DNA from: Gordonia amicalis NBRC 100051 = JCM 11271
GTDB lineage: Bacteria > Actinomycetota > Actinomycetes > Mycobacteriales > Mycobacteriaceae
Direction: 5' to 3'
Assembly: GCF_000332995.1 (NCBI RefSeq)
Contig: NZ_BANS01000024.1
Coordinates: 1 to 64,000 of the forward strand
Length of the DNA stretch: 64,000 bases
Position numbers and translations under genes: made by a program. This document shows, piece by piece, positions 34,593-43,110 of this stretch. Numbering within the stretch: the first letter of the stretch is position 1; each line of letters starts with the position of its first letter. A model generated the notes under the pieces. That model searched no databases. It was not told the DNA's origin and worked only from the letters and a program-made list of their open reading frames with translations.

Positions 34593-36269
34593 GTGACCGG
34601 CACTGCAGCAACGTACGGCCCCACGGTCGCCGACGTCGTGGGCCGGGTTCTCGCCGACCTGGGCGTCGGTCACGCCTTCGGGGTCGTCGGCAGCGGCAAC
34701 TTCGTGATGACGAATGCGTTGCGCGCCGGTGGGGTCGGGTTCACCGCGGCTCGTCACGAAGGCGGTGCGGCATCCATGGCCGACGCCTACTCGCGTATGT
34801 CGGGCCGGGTGGGTGTGCTGACCGTGCACCAGGGCTGCGGACTGACGAACGCGGTCACCGGCATCGGCGAGGCGGCCAAGAGTCGCACCCCGATGATCGT
34901 CCTGACCGCCGACGCCCCGGCGGCTGCGCTGCGGTCGAACTTCCGGATCGACCAGGACGCACTGGCGACGAGCGTCGGCGCGGTCAGCGACCGCGTCCAC
35001 GGACCGGACACGGTGGTCGCCGACGTGACCCGCGCCTACCGCACCGCGGTGACCCAGCGCCGGACCGTCGTCCTGAACGTCGCGATCGACGTGGCCGCGG
35101 CTCCTGCCGAGATCACCGGGCCGGTCGTCGCATCGGTTGCGACGCCGCGGGTCCGGCCCGACACCACGTCGGTCGAGACCCTCGCCGCGGCCATCCGCGC
35201 GTCCCGTCGACCGGTCTTCGTCGCGGGTCGGGGCGGCCGCGAGGCCGGACCGCAGATCACCGCGCTCGCCGAGGCCGGCGGCGCGCTGCTCGCGACCTCA
35301 GCCGTCGCCAACGGGCTCTTCGCCGGAAATCCGTTCGCGCTGGGCATCTCCGGCGGTTTCTCGTCGCCGACGGTCGCCGAACTCATCTCCGACGCCGACC
35401 TCATCGTCGGGTGGGGTTGCGCGCTCAACATGTGGACGATGCGTCACGGCCGCCTCATCGGCGATCAGACCGTCGTGGCCCAGGTCGACGTCGAGGTCGA
35501 GGCGATCGGTGCGCACCGTCCCGTCGACATCGGCGTGGTGGGAGATTGTGCCGCCACGGCTGCCGATGTGCTCGTCGCCCTTTCCGGTGATCCGCTGACG
35601 CACAGCGGATACCGCACCCCCGAGGTCGCCGGGCGGATCGCCGGGTCCGCGCGGTGGCAGGACGTACCGGTCACCGCCGAACCCGTCGAGGGACGGATCG
35701 ACCCGCGCTCCCTGACCATCGCGGTGGACGAGATCCTGCCCATCGATCGGATTCTCTCGATCGATTCGGGCAACTTCATGGGCTACCCGTCGACGCACCT
35801 CTCGGTTCCCGACGAGTTCGGCTTCTGCTTCACCCAGGCATTCCAGTCGATCGGCCTCGGGTTGGGCACCGCGATCGGCGCGGCGATCGCCCAGCCCGGT
35901 CGGCTCCCGGTTCTCGGAACCGGCGACGGCGGCTTCCTGATGGCGATCTCCGAACTGGAAACCGCTGTGCGCCTGGCACTCCCACTCGTGGTGATCGTCT
36001 ACAACGACTCCGCCTACGGCGCCGAAGTACACCACTTCGGCGACGCCGACATGACCACGGTGACGTTTCCCGAGGTCGACATCGCCGCCATCGCCCGCGG
36101 CCATGGCGCCACCGGCGTGACGGTCACCGGGTTCGACGACCTCGACGACGTACGACGCTGGGTCGCATCACTCGAATCACCCGAACCGTCCGGTCCGCTG
36201 GTCATCGACGCCAAGATCACGAATGACGGCGGATCCTGGTGGCTCGCCGAGGCGTTCGCCGGGCACTGA
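34593..36269 (+). CDS. Thiamine-pyrophosphate-dependent enzyme (acetolactate-synthase-like)
   Basis: 558 residues in the three-domain plan of the POX/ALS family. The catalytic Glu lies in R-H-E-G-G-A-A-S-M-A-D near 54-64; the TPP motif is G-D-G-G-F-L-M-A through V-I-V-Y-N-D-S-A-Y-G (near 450-480). Possible reactions are decarboxylation or carboligation of 2-keto acids. GTG 34593 begins five bases after the restored cyclase stop. With cyclase-family hydrolase and TerD it forms a tight three-gene operon whose pathway I do not recognise. Confidence 0.87.
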   Translation: MTGTAATYGPTVADVVGRVLADLGVGHAFGVVGSGNFVMTNALRAGGVGFTAARHEGGAASMADAYSRMSGRVGVLTVHQGCGLTNAVTGIGEAAKSRTPMIVLTADAPAAALRSNFRIDQDALATSVGAVSDRVHGPDTVVADVTRAYRTAVTQRRTVVLNVAIDVAAAPAEITGPVVASVATPRVRPDTTSVETLAAAIRASRRPVFVAGRGGREAGPQITALAEAGGALLATSAVANGLFAGNPFALGISGGFSSPTVAELISDADLIVGWGCALNMWTMRHGRLIGDQTVVAQVDVEVEAIGAHRPVDIGVVGDCAATAADVLVALSGDPLTHSGYRTPEVAGRIAGSARWQDVPVTAEPVEGRIDPRSLTIAVDEILPIDRILSIDSGNFMGYPSTHLSVPDEFGFCFTQAFQSIGLGLGTAIGAAIAQPGRLPVLGTGDGGFLMAISELETAVRLALPLVVIVYNDSAYGAEVHHFGDADMTTVTFPEVDIAAIARGHGATGVTVTGFDDLDDVRRWVASLESPEPSGPLVIDAKITNDGGSWWLAEAFAGH

Positions 36270-36281
36270 GCCCTTCGTGGC

Positions 36282-36341
36282 TCGCTTCGCTCGCACCTCA
36301 GGGAGCGCTGGACGATCGCTTCGCTCGCACCTCAGGGAGCG
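36282..36341. repeat. 26-bp direct repeat after the TPP enzyme
   Basis: Two identical 26-base copies (36282-36307 and 36316-36341) with period 34, holding TCGCTTCGCTCGCACC and TCAGGGAGCG. The CGCTTCGCTCG part can form a small hairpin. They fill the 78-base gap between two convergent genes, so a terminator role is plausible. Confidence 0.8.
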
Positions 36342-36347
36342 ACTCGC

Positions 36348-37166
36348 TCAGCGCCGGCCGGCGAAGATCACCCGGCCCAGGAGTCCGACGACGAACATCG
36401 CAACCCCCACACCGCCGACGATGAGCGCGACGTGGGTGAGGTCGGAGTAGGCGCCGTCGATGATCAGTTCCGCGACCTGCCGACCCGACGATTCGGCACC
36501 GGAGACCTCATGCTTGGCGCGGTCGGCGAAGAACATTCCGATGGCCCAGCTGGCGACCCCGGCCGCGACGGCCCCGAGGCCGAGCCAGGCGAACACGGTG
36601 CTGCGCCGTCTGGCCAGCAACAGAGCGATGAGCCCGGCGATGACCGCCACCGCTGCCGCCACCCGGGCGAGGAAGGTGATCTGCTTCCCCACCTCGGCAT
36701 ATCTACCGGCCTCGAGACCCGATGCACCATTGGTCAATTCGACGACGACCGGTCCCGAGATCTCGTTCGGGGTACCGGTCAGGTTGAGCGCCCGGTTGAT
36801 CATCGCGGTGATGTCGAGCTGCATGACGGAGGTGTCCTCGCCCGGGGCGGGTTCGGTGAACAGCCAGGCGTGCTGCTGACCGACGACGTCGGCGAAGTCG
36901 AGCCGGAACTGCTCGCTGTCGGTGTATCTGCCGGCCAGTGGACGCACCAGTGCACCCGCGATCGGGAGATCGGTCCGGGCCGTGGCCTGGGCGGCTATCT
37001 CGTCGGCGAGGTAGTCCTTCACCTTCTGGTTCTCGGCCATCGGCGCCACGGTGGAGACGAATCCGTCCTGGTCGACGATGCGCAGATCGAGCCAGAGAGC
37101 GGGGACCGCGAGCACGGTCGCAGCCATCGCGACGAGCGTCATCAGGGCACTGAGAAAGCTACGCAC
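36348..37166 (-). CDS. Integral membrane protein, unknown
   Basis: 272 residues. One N-terminal membrane helix (S-A-L-M-T-L-V-A-M-A-A-T-V-L-A-V-P-A-L-W-L), then about 130 residues predicted outside (containing F-R-L-D-F-A-D-V-V-G-Q-Q-H), then three helices (V-A-A-A-V-A-V-I-A-G-L-I-A-L-L, W-L-G-L-G-A-V-A-A-G-V, V-A-L-I-V-G-G-V-G-V-A-M-F-V-V-G-L-L). Similar four-helix proteins are common and uncharacterised in Mycobacteriales. No functional motif seen. Confidence 0.75.
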   Translation of the reverse strand: MRSFLSALMTLVAMAATVLAVPALWLDLRIVDQDGFVSTVAPMAENQKVKDYLADEIAAQATARTDLPIAGALVRPLAGRYTDSEQFRLDFADVVGQQHAWLFTEPAPGEDTSVMQLDITAMINRALNLTGTPNEISGPVVVELTNGASGLEAGRYAEVGKQITFLARVAAAVAVIAGLIALLLARRRSTVFAWLGLGAVAAGVASWAIGMFFADRAKHEVSGAESSGRQVAELIIDGAYSDLTHVALIVGGVGVAMFVVGLLGRVIFAGRR

Positions 37167-37205
37167 CCCACGAGGCTACCGATCCCCCACTCCTGCGCCC
37201 GACGG

Positions 37206-38156
37206 CTACTCCCCCACGACGTCGGCGGCACGTCCGACGATCAGTGGGTCGGGCCGGCCGACGAACTCGCGGTTCTTGCCGTCGTACTCGAACAGGCTGA
37301 GCACGTGCCGCATCGCGTTGATGCGTGCCCGCTTCTTGTCGTTGGACTTCACCACCGTCCACGGCGCGTGGTCGGTGTCGGTGGCGGCGAACATCGCCTC
37401 CTTGGCCTCGGTGTAGGCATCCCACTTGTCCAACGACGCGAGGTCCATCGGCGAGAGCTTCCACTGCCGAACCGGGTCGATCTGGCGGATGGCGAACCGC
37501 GTGCGCTGCTCGAGCGGGGTCACCGAGAACCAGAACTTCACCAGGTTGATGCCGTCGTCGACGAGCATCTTCTCGAAGGCCGGGACCTGCGACATGAACT
37601 GGGTGTACTGCGGCGGGCTGCAAAAACCCATCACCCGTTCGACACCGGCGCGGTTGTACCAGGAGCGATCGAAGAAGACCATCTCGCCGCCGGCGGGCAG
37701 ATGCTGGACGTAACGCTGGAAGTACCACTCGGTCGCCTCGCGCTCGCTGGGCTTCTCCAGCGCGACCACGCGCGCACCGCGCGGGTTGAGGTGTTCGTTG
37801 AAGCGTTTGATGGTGCCACCCTTGCCGGCGGCGTCGCGGCCCTCGAAGACCAGCAGGTGCCGCTGCCCGGTCTGCTTGGACCACTTCTGCAGTTTGAGCA
37901 GTTCGATCTGCAGACGACGTTTGGTGACCTCGTACTCGCGCCGGCTCATGCGCTCGGAGTACGGATAGTCCTGGCGCCAGGTGTCGACGACGTTGCGGTG
38001 GGGCAGCGTCAGCAGGACCGGGTCGTCGTCATCGTCGTCGTTGACCGTGAACTGCGTGACGTCGTGCAGGTCGACGAGCTGCTGAAGTGCCTCCCGGCCG
38101 TTCAGGACACTGAAGTCCGGGCCGATGTGGGGGTCTGCGTCGTGGAGATCGGTCAC
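37206..38156 (-). CDS. ppk2: Polyphosphate kinase 2 (class I-like)
   Basis: 316 residues. Walker A G-R-D-A-A-G-K-G-G at 106-114 and Walker B F-F-D-R-S-W-Y-N-R at 161-169; the lid E-K-P-S-E-R-E-A-T-E-W-Y-F-Q-R-Y is that of class I PPK2 such as Rv3232c, which makes GTP or ATP from NDP and polyphosphate. An acidic run of six Asp near 40-45 is unusual. GTG 38156 follows TATCGT by six bases (leaderless pattern). Confidence 0.92.
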   Translation of the reverse strand: MTDLHDADPHIGPDFSVLNGREALQQLVDLHDVTQFTVNDDDDDDPVLLTLPHRNVVDTWRQDYPYSERMSRREYEVTKRRLQIELLKLQKWSKQTGQRHLLVFEGRDAAGKGGTIKRFNEHLNPRGARVVALEKPSEREATEWYFQRYVQHLPAGGEMVFFDRSWYNRAGVERVMGFCSPPQYTQFMSQVPAFEKMLVDDGINLVKFWFSVTPLEQRTRFAIRQIDPVRQWKLSPMDLASLDKWDAYTEAKEAMFAATDTDHAPWTVVKSNDKKRARINAMRHVLSLFEYDGKNREFVGRPDPLIVGRAADVVGE

Positions 38157-38257
38157 GATCCCACGATAGGACGCCTGGGCGGACAACACCCGACGCGCCG
38201 GTGAACGACGCGCCGCGTCGGGTGTTTTCGTCTCAGATCAGTGGGCCGCTCACCCGG

Positions 38258-38776
38258 TCAGTTCCGCAGATCGATGGAACCCGAATGCAGGCAAGCCTTT
38301 CCGGTGATCGAGTCGAAGCCCGCCGCGAAACCGCCGCTGCACTGCGCCCCGTCGGGTCCGGCGTAGGCCTGCCCGCCCCACCCGCCGACCGCCACCGTGG
38401 TGCCGCCGCGTCGCGCCTGCGCGATGGACAACGCCTTGGGGCCGGTGGTCACCGAATACGCCACGCCGCGCGAGTTGGCACCCGCGAGCGCCGACGACCC
38501 GGGCTGCAGGTTGTAGGACGATGCGTTGCCGCCGTTGTCCGACACGGAGATGGCGGTGCCGTTGCCGCTGCGGTCCTCGGCGATCGCGCGGCTGCCCAAC
38601 CCGGCCTTGGCGCCACATCCGCTGGCACCCACGACCCGTTCGATCTGAGTCCCGTTGGACGCCGAGCACGTAACAGCCGACGCGACACCTTCACCGGACA
38701 ATCCGGCGAATGCGACACAACCGGCTCCGCCGGCGAGAAGGACCAGTGCCCGCACAGCAAATTTGTTGATATTCAA
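38258..38776 (-). CDS. Small secreted protein, unknown (DUF6764-like)
   Basis: 172 residues starting at TTG 38776, chosen because GGAGG stands eight bases before it. A signal peptide ends near G-V-A-S-A before V-T-C-S-A. The mature protein is rich in Gly, Ser and Ala and has four cysteines (C-S-A-S-N-G, A-S-G-C-G-A, A-Q-C-S-G-G, K-A-C-L), likely two disulfides. I think related actinobacterial proteins are labelled DUF6764; function unknown. Confidence 0.72.
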   Translation of the reverse strand: MNINKFAVRALVLLAGGAGCVAFAGLSGEGVASAVTCSASNGTQIERVVGASGCGAKAGLGSRAIAEDRSGNGTAISVSDNGGNASSYNLQPGSSALAGANSRGVAYSVTTGPKALSIAQARRGGTTVAVGGWGGQAYAGPDGAQCSGGFAAGFDSITGKACLHSGSIDLRN

Positions 38777-38910
38777 AGGATTTGGCCTCCATGACGCGAC
38801 GGCTGGGCAGATGACGATCCCAGGGTACCCGGGGCCGGTGCGGACCACCCGAGGGGATCGTCGGAGCGACATCGTCCGGATGACGACCCCCGGGGCACGA
38901 CCCTGATCGT

Positions 38911-39351
38911 TCAGCCGGCGGCGCGCTTCTCGACTTCGGCGGAGAGCCCCTTACGTGCGGTGTCGACGGCCATCTTCTGTGCTCGTTTGACGATCAGTCC
39001 CGGAAGTTTGATCTTGAGATCCACGCCCAGGTCGAAGTGCACGTGCGCGCCGGTGTCGGTTTCGGTGACGGTGTACTTGCCGTGCTGTTCACTGAGCTGA
39101 TTCGACTTGACCAGGTGCCATTCGCAGGTCGTCTCGGTCCACTCGTAGGTGCACGTCTGCTCGTCGGAGATCCCGGCGGCGGTGACCACCATGCGCACGG
39201 TCCTCGGTTTGCCGTCGTCGTGCTCGTCGAGGACCTCGGCCTCCTTGTGCGGGCCCGACCAATCGGGGAGGGACTCGATGTCCATGAGCACTTCCATCAC
39301 CACCGAGACCGGGGCTGCGACGTGGAATTCGATGTTCGCGGAGACAGCCAT
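38911..39351 (-). CDS. SRPBCC (START-like) lipid-binding protein
   Basis: 146 residues of the polyketide cyclase/START-like fold: V-A-A-P-V-S-V-V-M-E-V-L-M-D-I-E-S-L-P-D-W at 10-30 and a C-terminal helix V-K-R-A-Q-K-M-A-V-D-T. M. tuberculosis has several similar small proteins (for example Rv0854 and Rv0857). They bind a hydrophobic ligand in a central cavity; the ligand is unknown. Confidence 0.87.
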   Translation of the reverse strand: MAVSANIEFHVAAPVSVVMEVLMDIESLPDWSGPHKEAEVLDEHDDGKPRTVRMVVTAAGISDEQTCTYEWTETTCEWHLVKSNQLSEQHGKYTVTETDTGAHVHFDLGVDLKIKLPGLIVKRAQKMAVDTARKGLSAEVEKRAAG

Positions 39352-39457
39352 GGGGTGAACCTACCGCCCGACGGTCACGGCCACACAACGAACCGTCGGC
39401 CGACGGGCCCCGATCCTGGTCGGTTGACCAAAACACGGTCCGGCCGGCGGCGGAGAC

Positions 39458-40135
39458 TCAGCTCTCGCGGTCGACCAGGTTCACCGGCCACGCCTCGTCG
39501 GGGATGTCGCGGAGCGTGCACGCCTGGTCCACGGCGGTGAACCAACCGCGGAAATGCATGATCTCGCCGATGACGGGGTTGCGGACCGTCATGTCGCAGC
39601 GAAAGCGTTCGCGCTTCTCGTCCCAGCCCTCGATGTACTTCATCTGCGCGGTGAACAGTCCGCGCATACCCACCTTCGGCCCGCGTCCCAGCCAGCGCAT
39701 CGGTCCGCTCTCGAGAAGCAGTTCGCCGCCCGGGGTCACCGAGGGCTCGATCGGATACAGGAACTCGGGTCCGTCGCCGAAGTAGTCGACGAGCCCGGTG
39801 CGTCCCGCGACGAGCAGCGAGTTGAGCTTGCGCGGACCGGTCGTGTACTGGAAGGTCCGCAGTACAGCCAGGGATTCCCGCTCCAGCTCGTCGGTGTAGC
39901 AGTAGTAGGCCTGGGTGAACGGAACCATCCGGCTGGTCTTGGACGGCAGCGCATTCCGTTTGGCGTAGTGCCAGAGAGCCGGCGGGGGGAGCGCCGAGGA
40001 CACGTACACCGACTCGTACATCCCGTGACAGATCTGCGCGACACCGGAGGTGGAATCGATGCCGTAACGCCATGCGACGTTGGGATGGAGGCGGTCGAAG
40101 TCCGAGCCCAGCTCGTGCCGGAAGACCGGCGTCAT
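39458..40135 (-). CDS. Conserved protein, DUF4166-like
   Basis: 225 residues, no signal peptide or membrane helix. Opening R-H-E-L-G-S-D-F-D-R-L-H-P and the closing beta region F-R-C-D-M-T-V-R-N-P-V-I-G-E-I-M-H-F-R-G-W-F resemble DUF4166 proteins, an uncertain match. A strong GGGAGGAG precedes ATG 40135. Function unknown. Confidence 0.65.
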   Translation of the reverse strand: MTPVFRHELGSDFDRLHPNVAWRYGIDSTSGVAQICHGMYESVYVSSALPPPALWHYAKRNALPSKTSRMVPFTQAYYCYTDELERESLAVLRTFQYTTGPRKLNSLLVAGRTGLVDYFGDGPEFLYPIEPSVTPGGELLLESGPMRWLGRGPKVGMRGLFTAQMKYIEGWDEKRERFRCDMTVRNPVIGEIMHFRGWFTAVDQACTLRDIPDEAWPVNLVDRES

Positions 40136-40295
40136 CGTATCTCCTCCCGAACTCGGCCCAGCGTCGTTCTCACGGCGTATACCACCGCGGTAGCGCCACC
40201 GTGAACCTACTACGGAGCCCTTCCCAAACCAACGGTGAACAGATGACCAGGACCAGGTCCTGCGGGTTCGAAGCCTCAGGCGGCGCCGGCCGGCG

Positions 40296-40904
40296 TCACT
40301 GCCGATAGACCGCGGCGTCGCAGAGAGCGGCCAGTTCGCTGATGACGCGGTCGAGCGGCTCGACGCTGCGCTGAGTCTGGCAGAGCGCGACGGCACCCTC
40401 GATGGCGGCGACGACGAGATTGGCCAGCGAGTCGGCGCGTTCGCTGTCCACGCCGTCGACGACGAGCCGGGCGGTGATGAGATCGGCCCAGCGGCGGAGG
40501 ATCTCGGCCGCGGCATCGGCGACCTCGGGTTCACCGCGTCGCGCCAGACCGCCCGCGATGACCGGGCAGCCGAACTGATAATCGGTGTTGACCAGCATCC
40601 GCCGCCAGACGTCGCCGATCTCGCGGACCGTCTCGGCCGGTGTGAGCGTCGCCCGGCGCGCGAGTCGTTCGGCGATGAAATCGCCTGCGTAGCGGACGGC
40701 CTCGGTCATGAGTTGTGTCTTGCCACCGGGAAAGTGATGGTAGATGGACCCGCGGGGCGCCGCGCTCGCGGTGATCACGTCGCCGATCGAGGTCGCGGCG
40801 ACACCATCACGTCCGATCAGGTCCGCGGCATGGACGATCATCCGTTCACGCGGACCGCGCGCATCCGATCCGGAGATGACGGATTCGGCGGAATGCGGCG
40901 CCAT
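40296..40904 (-). CDS. TetR-family regulator (LmrA/YxaF type)
   Basis: 202 residues. Helix-turn-helix with A-A-T-S-I-G-D-V-I-T-A-S-A-A-P-R-G-S-I-Y-H-H-F-P-G-G-K, the P-R-G-S-I-Y-H-H-F-P-G-G-K signature of the LmrA/YxaF group. I start at ATG 40904, since AAGGAG lies six bases before it; ATG 40919 lacks that. A palindrome at 40935-40952 is a likely self-operator. The regulated gene is not obvious; the phosphatase gene lies behind it on the same strand. Confidence 0.87.
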   Translation of the reverse strand: MAPHSAESVISGSDARGPRERMIVHAADLIGRDGVAATSIGDVITASAAPRGSIYHHFPGGKTQLMTEAVRYAGDFIAERLARRATLTPAETVREIGDVWRRMLVNTDYQFGCPVIAGGLARRGEPEVADAAAEILRRWADLITARLVVDGVDSERADSLANLVVAAIEGAVALCQTQRSVEPLDRVISELAALCDAAVYRQ

Positions 40905-40934
40905 GACCTGCTCCTTCATCTGGGCCCGAGTGGT

Positions 40935-40952
40935 CTATGCAACTATACATAG
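40935..40952. promoter_or_regulatory. Palindromic operator upstream of the TetR gene
   Basis: CTATG and CATAG arms around CAACTATA, 18 bases, imperfect at the centre. It ends 30 bases before ATG 40904 and lies 22 bases from the phosphatase 3' end. Confidence 0.5.
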
Positions 40953-40974
40953 CTCGGCACGCCAGAGTGCCCGG

Positions 40975-41793
40975 TCAGCTTTCGACGAGGAACCGCTCGC
41001 GGATCTTCTCCTGCTCGCCCGGACCGATCCCGAGCGCCTCGACGAAGTACCCTTCGATCCCGCCGAACCTGCTGTGCACCTCGTCGAACGCGGCATCCAG
41101 ATATCCCGCATCGACGCCGAGTACGCCGACCAGGAGCTGCGGGTCGCCGCCTGCTGCCGCGAAGCCGTCGAAGATGTGCTTCAGCGCCGGGATGAGCCGC
41201 TCGTTGGTCAGCAGGTAGTCACGGTAGACGTCCGCTTCGCCCACCCCGACGAGCGTCAGGAACGCGGCTGCGGCCCAGCCGGTGCGATCCTTGCCGGTCG
41301 TGCAGTGGAAGAGGATCGGACTGGGCGCGTCGCCGAGCAGTCCGCGGTAGAACTCCGAATAGGCCTCGATGGCGCTGGGCAGGGTGATCATCTCGCGGTA
41401 GGTACCGGAGATCATCTCGCGCGCCTTGCCGCCGGCCAGCATCTGACCTGCCTGGGCGACCGCCACCGGATCGGCGAGCACGGCACCGATGTTGGCCGGA
41501 ATCGACATCTGGGCATCGGCGAGCACATCGAGGCCGATCCCGGTGGCGCCGGGCAGTGCCGGGTCCGGGATGGCCTCCCGCTCATGCACCGACCGGAGGT
41601 CGTACACGGTCCGGAGCCCGAGGCCCGCGAGCGCGGCGAGGTCGGAGTCGGCGAGTGAGGAGAAGTCCGTCGACCGGAACAGCGTCCCGGAGCGCACCAC
41701 TCGCCCGTCGCCGGTCCGCCAGCCGCCCAGGTCACGCAGATTCGGCAGGCTGCCGATCGGGCTCGGTGCACCGGGTGTCGTCACGCGACTCAT
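40975..41793 (-). CDS. Tyrosine/serine protein phosphatase (PtpB-like)
   Basis: 272 residues. N-terminal N-L-R-D-L-G-G-W and the P-loop H-C-T-T-G-K-D-R-T-G with Cys164 and Arg170, as in M. tuberculosis PtpB (Rv0153c, 276 residues), whose P-loop Asp/Lys gives wide specificity including phosphoinositides. No signal peptide. ATG 41793 opens into the conserved start; the upstream ATG 41838 would add 15 unlike residues. Confidence 0.9.
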   Translation of the reverse strand: MSRVTTPGAPSPIGSLPNLRDLGGWRTGDGRVVRSGTLFRSTDFSSLADSDLAALAGLGLRTVYDLRSVHEREAIPDPALPGATGIGLDVLADAQMSIPANIGAVLADPVAVAQAGQMLAGGKAREMISGTYREMITLPSAIEAYSEFYRGLLGDAPSPILFHCTTGKDRTGWAAAAFLTLVGVGEADVYRDYLLTNERLIPALKHIFDGFAAAGGDPQLLVGVLGVDAGYLDAAFDEVHSRFGGIEGYFVEALGIGPGEQEKIRERFLVES

Positions 41794-41845
41794 CGTGGCA
41801 GATCGGCGCGGAAAGCGGGCGACCGGCGGCCGATTCACGCCGCGG

Positions 41846-42871
41846 TCAACGATTCAGCGCGCGGTCGAGCGTCGGCCACGACTTGGCCAGTTGGTCCTGC
41901 CAGTACGGCCAGGAGTGCGTCCCGGGTTCGTAGTCGATCGTCGCCGGGATGCCGAGTTGATCGAGCCGGCGCTCGAGGTTGCGCGTGCAGTGATGCGTCG
42001 CCGCCTCGATGACACCGCCCACCGCGATCTGATCGGCGTAGATGACGGTGTCGCCGCCGATCCCCGCACCGGTGAGCCGGTCGTGCGGGCCGGGCAGGCC
42101 GGTACCCGAGCTGATGTAGATCGACTTCCCGCGGAGCTTGCCGGCATTGACCACCGGATCGTGCTCTCGCCACGCCGGCGACCCGATCGGCCCCCAGATG
42201 TTGGCCACGTCACCGCCACCGCGGAGTTCGACCACCGCCTGGATCGCCAGCCGGCCGACGTCGGTGCTCGTTTCCGCGCAGCCGCTGTACGACGCGACCG
42301 CGGTGTAGAGATCGGGAGCGGCTTCGGCAAGGCTCAGCGCCGAGGTTCCCGCCATCGAGATACCCGCGATGGCGTTGACCCCGGTGGTGTTGAGTTCGCC
42401 GTCGATGACCGGCGGGAGTTCCTTGGTCAGGAAAGTCGTCCATTTGTTGCGGCCGAGGACCGGGTCCACATTCACCCAATCGGTGTAATAGCTGTACGCA
42501 CCGCGCATGGGGACGACGACGTTGACATTCTTGTCATCGACGAAGTCGACGATATCGGTCTGCTCGAACCAATGCCCGTTTCCCTCGCCGCCACCGGCGC
42601 CATTCAGCAAATAGAGCGTGGGTCGCGGTTTCGACCTGTCCGCAGGGACCAGCACGCGGACCGGGACGTCACGTCTCATCGATGCCGAATGTACGGCGAG
42701 GTCGAGGACACGACCTTGCGCGACGGCGTCGGCCAGCCGCTCGACACGGGCCGCATGCACCCCGTCATCAGCCGAAGCCGTCGACGGGATGGCAAGGGCG
42801 GCAACGGTTGTCAAGACAGAGACCAGCGCAACGGTCAGGCGTCGGTGGCGGTCACCGCCAACAGCAGACAT
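41846..42871 (-). CDS. Secreted esterase (antigen 85/mycolyltransferase-like)
   Basis: 341 residues. A signal peptide ends near S-T-A-S-A (residue 34). The alpha/beta-hydrolase core has L-Y-L-L-N-G-A-G-G, the nucleophile elbow G-I-S-M-A-G with Ser172, and a late G-T-H-S-W-P-Y-W histidine region. This is the pattern of the esterase/mycolyltransferase family; whether it transfers mycolates cannot be told. ATG 42871 follows GAAGGGA; the upstream ATG 42895 lacks a site. Confidence 0.87.
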   Translation of the reverse strand: MSAVGGDRHRRLTVALVSVLTTVAALAIPSTASADDGVHAARVERLADAVAQGRVLDLAVHSASMRRDVPVRVLVPADRSKPRPTLYLLNGAGGGEGNGHWFEQTDIVDFVDDKNVNVVVPMRGAYSYYTDWVNVDPVLGRNKWTTFLTKELPPVIDGELNTTGVNAIAGISMAGTSALSLAEAAPDLYTAVASYSGCAETSTDVGRLAIQAVVELRGGGDVANIWGPIGSPAWREHDPVVNAGKLRGKSIYISSGTGLPGPHDRLTGAGIGGDTVIYADQIAVGGVIEAATHHCTRNLERRLDQLGIPATIDYEPGTHSWPYWQDQLAKSWPTLDRALNR

Positions 42872-43083
42872 CAGTGTCCCTTCAACTGACTTCAACCGCG
42901 CCTCGGTCTCGACAACGGAATACGAACGAATAGGAATCGATCCGGATACGTCGGACGATACTCAACATCGTCGGATGCGTCCGCTTTATGTCGGGGACGG
43001 GACACGAATTGGAGGGTCGACCACCACGTAATAGCGTTCTGCAATCGCCGGTTCGCTATGACAAGCCGCCGAATTCACCCAAA

Positions 43084-43104
43084 CGGACCACGCTTCCCGG
43101 TCCG
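43084..43104 (-). terminator. Small hairpin after the next gene
   Basis: CGGACC (43084-43089) pairs with GGTCCG (43099-43104), loop nine bases, seven bases past the stop at 43111. Short and uncertain. Confidence 0.35.
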
Positions 43105-43110
43105 GCCTGT

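Noticed and set aside
40255..40280. tRNA T-arm-like GGGTTCGAAGCC
   Set aside because: The flanking bases do not pair into a T-stem or acceptor stem, and no anticodon arm is upstream.
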